Of a stretch of 5,035 nucleotides of DNA, positions 1 through 5,035 are shown in pieces. Numbering within the stretch: position 1 is the stretch's first letter; each line of letters opens with the position of its first letter. This DNA comes from Patescibacteria group bacterium (lineage in GTDB: Bacteria; Patescibacteriota; Minisyncoccia; Phycocordibacterales; DATDWN01), in assembly GCA_030916785.1 (NCBI GenBank), contig JAUPVY010000049.1, positions 1-5,035 of the forward strand, read 5' to 3'. Below the pieces are notes generated by a model. It searched no databases. It worked only from the letters and a program-made list of their open reading frames with translations, and had not been told where the DNA came from. The translations under genes and the position numbers were made by a program.

Positions 1-2079
1 AATGCTGCTTCTGGTTCTGTTCATGTATTTTCGTCATCTGAGTGGAAAGTAAAAACAGAAAAGGAAAAACAAAACATATTGATGAAATACAGGCTGGCTT
101 ATGAGGGTTACAGTGAAGTAAACTGGTGTCCTATCTTAGGAACGGTCTTGGCAAATGATGAGGTTGTGGATGGTCCCAAAGGTCCAGTCTCAGAAAGAGG
201 CGGCTTTCCTGTTGTCAAAAAAGAGATGAGACAGTGGTTTTTACGTATTACAGCATATGCTGGAAGACTTTTGTCTGGGCTAGAAGGTTTGGATTGGTCA
301 GAACACGTGAAAGAGATTCAAAGAAACTGGATAGGGGAAAGTCATGGTTTGCTTTTCAGGGCAAAAGTAAAAGATTCAGATTTGGTTATTGAGACATTTT
401 CTGCTCATTTCCAGGCTTGTTATGCAGATACATTTTTTGTTATTGCCCCTGATCACCCTTTACTTACCAAATTAGTTGAGGGAACTCGTGAAGAAGCTTC
501 AGTTTTGAAGAAGGCAAAAGAAATTGTTTTAGAGAGAAGTAAGTTTGCTGAAGGTGAATATAGAGAAATAGATGGAATATTTACAGGAAGATATGCAGAA
601 GATCCACTGGGAAATGGAAATTTACCTATATGGGTTGCTAGCTTTGCCTTGAAGGACTATGGGACTGGAATAGTAAAATGTTCAGCTCATGATGTGAGAG
701 ACTTTGCTTTTGCAAAAAAATTTGGAATAAAACTAAAGGTTGTTTTGTTACCAACAGATGAGAATTTGGGCAAGAAAGTTATGTCACAAGAGGTTTGTTT
801 TACAGACATGGAACACGGCATATTGTTAGAACCAAAAGAGTTCTACGGTAGAAAAGCCGGGGATGTAAAGACTGAAATAATAAAACATGTGGTTTCCCAT
901 GGATTTGCAAAACAACTTACTACATATAAAATGCGCGATGCGATTTTTGCTAGACAGAGATATTGGGGAGAACCAATTCCTTTGTTTCAGGACAAAGAAG
1001 GAATAATTCACGAAATTCCTGATAAAAAACTTCCTTTAAACTTACCCAAAGTAAAATCATACATGCCCACAGGAACGGGTGAGTCACCTCTGGCTGGAGT
1101 TTCTTCTTGGGTTAAAAAAGGTTTAGAAACCAATACTATGCCTGGTTGGGCAGGGTCTTCTTGGTATTTTTTGCGATACATGGATCCAAAAAATAAAAAA
1201 GTTTTTGCAGACAAAAAAGCTATTCAGTATTGGAAAAATGTAGACATGTATGTGGGAGGTCAGGAACATGCAACGGGACATTTACTATATTCTCGTTTTT
1301 GGAATAAATTTTTGAAAGATTTGGACTTGGTTGTAACCGAAGAACCTTTTCAAACTCTAAGAAATCAGGGGATGATTCTCGGTTCAGATAATCGCAAGAT
1401 GAGTAAAAGATGGGGGAATGTTATAAATCCAGATGATGTTATAAAAAGTTATGGTGCGGATACATTACGTGTTTATGAGATGTTTATGGGGCCTTTCGAC
1501 GCGTCTTTACCGTGGAGCACAGATAACATTATAGGTTCTAGACGCTTTTTAGAAAAAGTCTGGAGATTGTCACAAAAAGTAGATTCTAAAGTTAGGTCAG
1601 ATGAGAAAATAGAAACAGCTGTTCACAAAACAATAAAAAAAGTTACAGAAGATATTCATAATTTTGCTTTCAACACAGCTATATCATCTATGATGATATT
1701 GGTTAATGATATTGAAACAGGGATGTCACAGGATAAAAAAATATCTAAGAAAGATTTTGAACTATTTTTAAGAATATTATCTCCTTTTGCTCCACACATT
1801 ACAGAGGAGATATGGAGGTGCTTTGGTCACAAGAGTTTTATTGTTTTAGAGAAGTGGCCAAAATCAGATATTAAAAAGACTCAAGAATTAGAGGTAAGAA
1901 TAGTTATACAGATAAACGGCAAGGTTCGAGCAACTTGTCAGACACATTTCGGTGCCAAGGAGGAAGATGTCACTGCTCTTTCTAGAGCTATGCCTGAGGT
2001 GGAAAAATGGCTTATAAATAAAGAAATTAGTAAGATCTTCTTTGTGCCAAATAAGATAATAAACTTTGTAACGGCCTAG
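1..2079 (+). CDS. leuS: Leucyl-tRNA synthetase (LeuRS), 5'-truncated by window edge
   Basis: Class I aminoacyl-tRNA synthetase that charges tRNA-Leu with leucine in the cytoplasm. The frame is open from base 1, so the ATG at position 79 is internal; 692 residues are visible, and comparison with E. coli LeuRS suggests roughly 115 more upstream, including HIGH. Window residues: VNWCP and SERGG near 40-62, RNWIG just beyond, the CP1 editing domain about 115-300, RQRYWGEP at 318-325, AGSSWYFLRY, GGQEHATGHLLYSRFW, QGMIL, then KMSKR at 466-470 (KMSKS in most relatives), the anticodon-binding helical domain, and a C-terminal domain with INGKVRA. Only five residues separate QGMIL from KMSKR, so the leucine-specific insertion of E. 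coli LeuRS is absent, as in Bacillus-type enzymes. The editing-site motif TTRPDT is replaced by SAHFQA (residues 134-139), while the later HDxRD aspartates remain (230-234). The identity is certain; loss of editing is inferred. Confidence 0.97.
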   Translation, partial: NAASGSVHVFSSSEWKVKTEKEKQNILMKYRLAYEGYSEVNWCPILGTVLANDEVVDGPKGPVSERGGFPVVKKEMRQWFLRITAYAGRLLSGLEGLDWSEHVKEIQRNWIGESHGLLFRAKVKDSDLVIETFSAHFQACYADTFFVIAPDHPLLTKLVEGTREEASVLKKAKEIVLERSKFAEGEYREIDGIFTGRYAEDPLGNGNLPIWVASFALKDYGTGIVKCSAHDVRDFAFAKKFGIKLKVVLLPTDENLGKKVMSQEVCFTDMEHGILLEPKEFYGRKAGDVKTEIIKHVVSHGFAKQLTTYKMRDAIFARQRYWGEPIPLFQDKEGIIHEIPDKKLPLNLPKVKSYMPTGTGESPLAGVSSWVKKGLETNTMPGWAGSSWYFLRYMDPKNKKVFADKKAIQYWKNVDMYVGGQEHATGHLLYSRFWNKFLKDLDLVVTEEPFQTLRNQGMILGSDNRKMSKRWGNVINPDDVIKSYGADTLRVYEMFMGPFDASLPWSTDNIIGSRRFLEKVWRLSQKVDSKVRSDEKIETAVHKTIKKVTEDIHNFAFNTAISSMMILVNDIETGMSQDKKISKKDFELFLRILSPFAPHITEEIWRCFGHKSFIVLEKWPKSDIKKTQELEVRIVIQINGKVRATCQTHFGAKEEDVTALSRAMPEVEKWLINKEISKIFFVPNKIINFVTA

Positions 2080-2104
2080 TTTTTCAGTATTTTAGGGGTA
2101 AAAG

Positions 2105-2117
2105 GTCAAGACTTGAC
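2105..2117. promoter_or_regulatory. Perfect 13-bp palindrome overlapping the -35 box (possible operator)
   Basis: GTCAAG and CTTGAC form perfect 6-bp arms around a single central A. The right arm contains the first five bases of the candidate -35 hexamer TTGACT. A dimeric repressor, or the downstream helix-turn-helix protein itself, could bind here, but nothing in the sequence identifies the binder. As RNA it would make only a short five-pair hairpin with no U-tract, so it is not a terminator for leuS. The palindrome is a fact of the sequence; the operator role is a guess. Confidence 0.3.
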
Positions 2118-2141
2118 TTCAATAGACAATAATGATACAAA
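2113..2141 (+). promoter_or_regulatory. Sigma-70-type promoter candidate with extended -10
   Basis: The -35 box TTGACT (2113-2118, five of six consensus bases) is followed by a 17-bp spacer and the -10 box TACAAA (2136-2141, four of six). The bases TGA directly before it (2133-2135) fit the TGn extended -10 element. Transcription would start near 2148, leaving a leader of about 45 bases before the ATG at 2194. That leader has only a weak purine stretch (AAAGAA) before the start codon and no true Shine-Dalgarno. No terminator is seen between leuS and this site, so read-through from leuS may also contribute. Confidence 0.55.
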
Positions 2142-2193
2142 TAAGAGTATATTTGTTGTAACTAAATTTTAATAGTCTATTAGTAAAGAAAAC

Positions 2194-3231
2194 ATGATAG
2201 AAAAAACACCAATCACATTTAAACCAAAACAGGTCGTAAAAAAATTACTATCAGTATTGGGGGATAGATCACAAGATGTCTTAACTAGCCGTTTTGGTTT
2301 GGGTAATGACACAAAACGAATGACTCTTGAAGCGATTGGTAAGAAATACAAAATTACTCGTGAAAGAGTTCGACAGATAGAAAACTATTCTGTTGTTAAT
2401 ATTAGAAAATCAAAAGAATATACTAAAGAAAAGCCAATTTTCGATGAATTGAAAGAAATCATGTCTGGTTTAGGCACTACTATTTCTGAAGAATCTCTAC
2501 TCAAGCACCTTTCAAAAGATAAGAGTACACAAAATCAGATTCATTTCTTATTGGTTGTTGGTGAGGATTTTCACAAAGAAAAAGAAGATAACGAGTTTAA
2601 ACATCGCTGGACTGTAGATAAAGATCTATCAAAAAAGATACACTCTTCACTTCGTCAGCTTTATTCAACGTTATCTGATGATGAAATACTATTGGAGTCA
2701 GACATGGTAGAAAAATTCCTAGAGAATTTGAAAGATGTTTCTGATAAATACAAAAATCAAGAAATAGCTAAGAGATGGTTGGCCCTCTCAAAACTAATAG
2801 ATAAAAACCCATTAGGAGAGTGGGGTAAATCAAAATCTCCAAACATAAATGCAAAAGGTATGAGAGACTATGCCTTTCTGGTTATTAGACGACACGGTTC
2901 CCCAATACACTTTAGAGAAGTGGCGAAACTCATAACTGAACTTTTCAAGAAAAAGGCACACATAGCAACTACACATAACGAACTAATAAAAGATCCTAGA
3001 TTTGTTTTGGTGGGAAGAGGTTTGTATGCTTTGTCTGAGTGGGGATACATGAGTGGTGTTGTTAAGGACGTTATAAAAAATATTCTAGACAAAAATGGCC
3101 CGATGACAAAAGAAGAAATTACTAAGAAAGTCTTAAAAGAAAGATATGTCAAGGAAAACACTATTATGGTAAATCTTCAAAACCCAAAATATTTCAAGAA
3201 ATCAAAAGAAGGCAAATACACTGCAGTATAA
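2194..3231 (+). CDS. Sigma-70 region 4 / HARE-HTH fusion DNA-binding protein
   Basis: A 345-residue soluble protein, probably a transcription factor or RNA polymerase accessory protein. Residues about 11-70 match sigma-70 region 4: an arginine-containing first helix, SRFGLG, then TLEAIGKKYKITRERVRQIE, the helix-turn-helix that in sigma factors reads the -35 box and contacts the beta flap. Sigma regions 2 and 3 are absent, so it cannot be an ordinary sigma factor by itself. Residues about 222-286 (MRDYAFLVIRRHGSPIHFRE through VLVGRGLYALSEWGY) fit the HARE-HTH domain, the winged helix of the Firmicutes RNA polymerase delta subunit and of ASXL proteins. Residues 288-345 look like another winged helix (GPMTKEEITKKV ending KEGKYTAV), and 82-142 may hold one more. 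The middle (143-215) is charged and helical. The first ATG after the candidate promoter is used; a weak AAAGAA precedes it. The gene ends in its own terminator, so it is probably monocistronic or the end of a leuS read-through unit. Domain calls are firm for region 4, good for HARE; function is inferred. Confidence 0.88.
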   Translation: MIEKTPITFKPKQVVKKLLSVLGDRSQDVLTSRFGLGNDTKRMTLEAIGKKYKITRERVRQIENYSVVNIRKSKEYTKEKPIFDELKEIMSGLGTTISEESLLKHLSKDKSTQNQIHFLLVVGEDFHKEKEDNEFKHRWTVDKDLSKKIHSSLRQLYSTLSDDEILLESDMVEKFLENLKDVSDKYKNQEIAKRWLALSKLIDKNPLGEWGKSKSPNINAKGMRDYAFLVIRRHGSPIHFREVAKLITELFKKKAHIATTHNELIKDPRFVLVGRGLYALSEWGYMSGVVKDVIKNILDKNGPMTKEEITKKVLKERYVKENTIMVNLQNPKYFKKSKEGKYTAV

Positions 3232-3236
3232 ATAAT

Positions 3237-3265
3237 AAAAAAACCGCCCACTGGGTGGTTTTTTT
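3237..3265 (+). terminator. Strong rho-independent terminator, symmetric
   Basis: Seven A, CCGCCC, a loop ACT, GGGTGG and seven T form a 13-pair hairpin with a single G-U pair (3246 with 3256). The GC-rich core of six pairs followed directly by a T-run is a textbook intrinsic terminator, starting five bases after the TAA of the sigma-4/HARE gene. The A-run and T-run make it able to work in both directions, but no minus-strand gene is present nearby. Confidence 0.93.
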
Positions 3266-3278
3266 ATTGCAATTTATA

Positions 3279-3284
3279 TATAAT
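3279..3284 (+). promoter_or_regulatory. Consensus -10 box TATAAT; probable leaderless start
   Basis: A perfect TATAAT ends six bases before the ATG at 3291, so transcription would begin at or within a base or two of the start codon. There is no purine-rich Shine-Dalgarno in the intervening bases, which fits a leaderless mRNA. No good -35 box is seen: 17 bp upstream the sequence is TGGTTT, inside the terminator's 3' arm, and there is no TGn extension. A promoter is needed here because the strong terminator lies immediately upstream. The AT-rich setting makes a chance TATAAT possible. Confidence 0.5.
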
Positions 3285-3290
3285 TATCTT

Positions 3291-4613
3291 ATGTTCGAAT
3301 CTTACGCCAAGTTGCTATCAAATGATACAGTACTTTCAACTTTAAAAGTACTTTATTATTTTTCATTTGTTTTTGTGCCATTGGTTGTTATTGATACTGC
3401 TTGGTACCTGTGGGTTTTATACAGAAGAGCCTTGTTTTTTGCAAAACAAGACTACATTTTACTTGAAATAAAAATACCTAAGGAAATTTTCAAATCTCCA
3501 AGAGCGATGGAGTTCTTTATTTCTAGTTTACACAGTACTCTGGGAGAAGGAAATTGGTATGAAAAATATTGGAAAGGTTCGGTGCGTAATTCTTTTTCTC
3601 TTGAAATTGCATCAATAGACGGTGCCGTTCATTTTTATATTTGGACTAAAAAGGGAGAGAAAAATAAAATTGAAGCCAATTTATATTCTCAGTATCCTGG
3701 AATTGAAATATACGTTGTTCCTGATTATACGTTGCCCGCAGTGTATAATCCAGAACTAAACAACATGTTTATGATGGAGTTTAAACTAACTAAAGCAGAT
3801 GCTTATCCTATAAAAACATATATTGATTATGGAATGGACAAAGATCCAAAAGAAGAATTTAAAATAGATCCTCTGACTCCACTCATAGAATTTATGGGTT
3901 CTTTGCCTCGTGGTAATCAGGCATGGCTTCAGATAATAATAAGAGCACATGTGGCAGAAGAAAAAGATCCAAAGAAAACTTTTTCTAAGTGGAAAATTTG
4001 GGAAACTTGGGATCTGGGCGATAAGTGGGATTTCTTGGAAAAAAAAGATTTTAGATGGAAAGAAGGCGCTAATGCAGAAATTGAGAAGATATTGGCAAAA
4101 GGTAAGGGTGAAAAAGGGGAAGATGGGAAAATTATACCAGGAAGTCAGAGGTTTCTTACTGAAGATGAACAAAATACAATAAAAGCTTTAGGACGAAGTG
4201 TTTCCAAAAAAGGTTTTGATACTGGCATGCGTCTAATCTATCTTGCTCCAAAAGATGTTTTTGATCCATCTAATATTGGTGGTCTAGTTGGCGGTATTAT
4301 GCATTTCAACTCAGATTCAGGTCTCAATGGTTTTGCTCCGTCTGGTTCTAATTCCTCTCCAAAATATAAACATTTGCTTTTACAGTGGAAAGATAGAAGC
4401 AAAAAACTGATAGATGGTGAAAAACAAGAATTTCTTGATGCATATAAACGCAGAGCATATTTCTATGAACCATATAGAAGAGAAAAATATTTTATCTTGA
4501 ATACGGAGGAACTTGCTACGCTGTTCCATCTTCCTGGAATGGTTTCAACAACACCTACCTTTACTAGAGTAGAATCAAGAAAAGGAGAGGCACCTGCCAA
4601 CTTACCACTATAA
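3291..4613 (+). CDS. DUF8128-like membrane-anchored protein, resembling the N-terminal half of conjugation-type ATPases
   Basis: A 440-residue protein of unknown function. Residues about 17-45 are one hydrophobic segment (YYFSFVFVPLVVIDTAWYLWVL) followed by RR, giving a membrane anchor; the rest is soluble and charged. Recognisable stretches are YILLEIKIPKEIFKSPRAME (55-74), FSLEIASIDGAVHFYI (102-117), LYSQYPGIEI (131-140), PIKTYIDYGMDKDPKEEFKI (173-192), and NTEELATLFHLPG near the end (404-416) followed by TPTFTRVESRKGEAPANLP (421-439). From memory these match proteins in Patescibacteria labelled DUF8128 and the non-ATPase amino-terminal half of VirB4/TraC/HerA-like transfer ATPases, which continue past the NLP motif into the Walker A domain. 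Here the protein stops one residue after NLP, and no Walker A motif is present. Residues 259-290 are a Lys/Gly/Glu-rich variable insert. The ATG at 3291 is chosen over an in-frame GTG at 3255 because that GTG lies inside the terminator stem and upstream of the -10 box. mltG follows after three bases. Confidence 0.85.
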   Translation: MFESYAKLLSNDTVLSTLKVLYYFSFVFVPLVVIDTAWYLWVLYRRALFFAKQDYILLEIKIPKEIFKSPRAMEFFISSLHSTLGEGNWYEKYWKGSVRNSFSLEIASIDGAVHFYIWTKKGEKNKIEANLYSQYPGIEIYVVPDYTLPAVYNPELNNMFMMEFKLTKADAYPIKTYIDYGMDKDPKEEFKIDPLTPLIEFMGSLPRGNQAWLQIIIRAHVAEEKDPKKTFSKWKIWETWDLGDKWDFLEKKDFRWKEGANAEIEKILAKGKGEKGEDGKIIPGSQRFLTEDEQNTIKALGRSVSKKGFDTGMRLIYLAPKDVFDPSNIGGLVGGIMHFNSDSGLNGFAPSGSNSSPKYKHLLLQWKDRSKKLIDGEKQEFLDAYKRRAYFYEPYRREKYFILNTEELATLFHLPGMVSTTPTFTRVESRKGEAPANLPL

Positions 4614-4616
4614 TTC

Positions 4617-5035
4617 ATGGAGGAACAGAATCAAATCTTTACAAAAAAACTCTGGGTGGAAATTTATAAATATATTTTTCCTGAAAACTTAAATAAAAAA
4701 AGAGCTATTGTTGCTTTTATATTAGCCTTCGTCATCTCTATGTTTTTTGTTTTGGTTTTTAGTTCTACTTCTAAGTTTCCTGTGGGAACTGTAATGGAAA
4801 TCAATTCAGGAGAATCTCTACAATCCATTACGGTAAAACTTCGGCAGGATAATGTTATTAGATCAGAATTTATATTCCGTTCATTGGTCATCGTTTTTGG
4901 TGGAGAAAAGAAGGTTATTGCCGGTGATTATTTGCTCACTGAAAAAGAAGGAACTTTCTCTTTGGCTAGGAGATTGGTAAATGGTAAATTTGGTATAGAT
5001 ACTATAAAAATAACAATTCCCGAGGGTTGGAATAT
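4617..5035 (+). CDS. mltG: MltG (YceG-like) endolytic murein transglycosylase, 3'-truncated by window edge
   Basis: Only the first 139 residues are in the window. MltG is an inner-membrane lytic transglycosylase that cuts nascent peptidoglycan strands and is thought to set glycan chain length. A 29-residue charged cytoplasmic tail leads into one membrane segment (about 30-50, AIVAFILAFVISMFFVLVFS). The extracytoplasmic part starts with the LysM-like YceG subdomain: INSGESLQSITVKLRQDNVI (62-81), IRSEFIFRSLV, AGDYLL (102-107), ARRLVNGKFG (117-126) and ITIPEGWN (132-139). The NGK/IPEGW arrangement is typical of the family. The catalytic glutamate lies beyond the window, so activity cannot be judged. 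The ATG is three bases after the previous stop, suggesting translational coupling. No Shine-Dalgarno stands at the usual distance: GGAG at 4584-4587 is about 30 bases upstream, and GGAGG at 4619-4623 overlaps the first codons. Confidence 0.92.
   Translation, partial: MEEQNQIFTKKLWVEIYKYIFPENLNKKRAIVAFILAFVISMFFVLVFSSTSKFPVGTVMEINSGESLQSITVKLRQDNVIRSEFIFRSLVIVFGGEKKVIAGDYLLTEKEGTFSLARRLVNGKFGIDTIKITIPEGWN

Noticed and set aside
826..1214. Two minus-strand open frames (826-1011 and 1008-1214) inside leuS
   Set aside because: They lie opposite highly conserved leuS codons, have no recognisable domain and no ribosome site; shadows of the real gene.
1366..1400. Missing leucine-specific domain before KMSKR as a deletion
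   Set aside because: Bacillus-type LeuRS also pass directly from QGMIL to KMSKS, so the short linker is a normal form of the family.
2080..2112. Terminator after leuS
   Set aside because: There is a T-run right at the leuS stop and a small palindrome at 2105-2117, but no stable GC stem followed by a T-run.
2868..3161. Minus-strand open frame of 97 codons opposite the HARE region
   Set aside because: Hydrophobic, low-complexity product typical of the antisense of a lysine-rich gene; the + strand protein has clear domains.
3329..3352. Perfect 8-bp inverted repeat AGTACTTT / AAAGTACT with an 8-base loop, shortly after the start of the DUF8128-like gene
   Set aside because: It is explained by two copies of the Val-Leu codon pair GTACTT in the protein and by the self-complementary AAAGTACTTT; no further sign of a regulatory hairpin.
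3786..4182. Overlapping open frames inside the DUF8128-like gene: minus strand 3786-4172 (128 codons, Phe-rich) and plus strand 3949-4182 (77 codons)
   Set aside because: Both are out-of-frame readings of the Lys/Glu/Trp-rich middle of the real gene, with no family resemblance.
4619..4623. GGAGG as a Shine-Dalgarno for a later mltG start
   Set aside because: No ATG, GTG or TTG in frame stands 5-12 bases after it; the bases are the Met-Glu-Glu codons of the start chosen.
4664..4891. Minus-strand open frame of 75 codons
   Set aside because: Opposite the well-recognised membrane and LysM-like part of mltG.

Overview
The window is AT-rich and carries four protein genes, all on the + strand with short gaps. 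Stop codons are TAG, TAA and TAA, with no in-frame UGA, so the standard code applies. Gene content and protein style suggest a Candidate Phyla Radiation (Patescibacteria) bacterium, probably of the Parcubacteria type. The signs are a lineage-style leucyl-tRNA synthetase with an unusual editing pocket, a sigma-region-4/HARE-HTH fusion protein, a DUF8128-like membrane protein, weak or absent Shine-Dalgarno sequences, and a YceG/MltG-type protein. This placement rests on recognition of the proteins, not on a phylogeny.

Layout. Positions 1-2079 hold the last 692 codons of leuS; the amino end with the HIGH motif lies before the window. A 114-bp gap (2080-2193) follows. It has no clear terminator but holds a good promoter candidate (TTGACT, 17 bp, extended -10 TGaTACAAA) whose -35 box lies in a perfect palindrome. 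Positions 2194-3231 encode a 345-residue DNA-binding protein joining a sigma-70 region 4 helix-turn-helix to a HARE-HTH domain, with further winged-helix-like parts. A strong, nearly symmetric intrinsic terminator (3237-3265) closes this unit.

Just after the terminator, a perfect TATAAT (3279-3284) lies 6 bp before the ATG at 3291, so the next transcript may be leaderless. That ATG opens a 440-residue protein with one membrane segment near its amino end. It resembles the non-ATPase amino-terminal half of VirB4/TraC/HerA-like conjugation ATPases (DUF8128-like). Three bases after its stop begins the amino end of an MltG (YceG-like) endolytic transglycosylase, cut by the window end. These two genes look like one envelope-related operon.

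There is no RNA gene, CRISPR array, insertion sequence or attachment site that I can support. The three points most worth following are the replaced threonine-rich editing motif of LeuRS, the sigma-4/HARE fusion without sigma region 2, and the ATPase-less DUF8128-like protein next to mltG.
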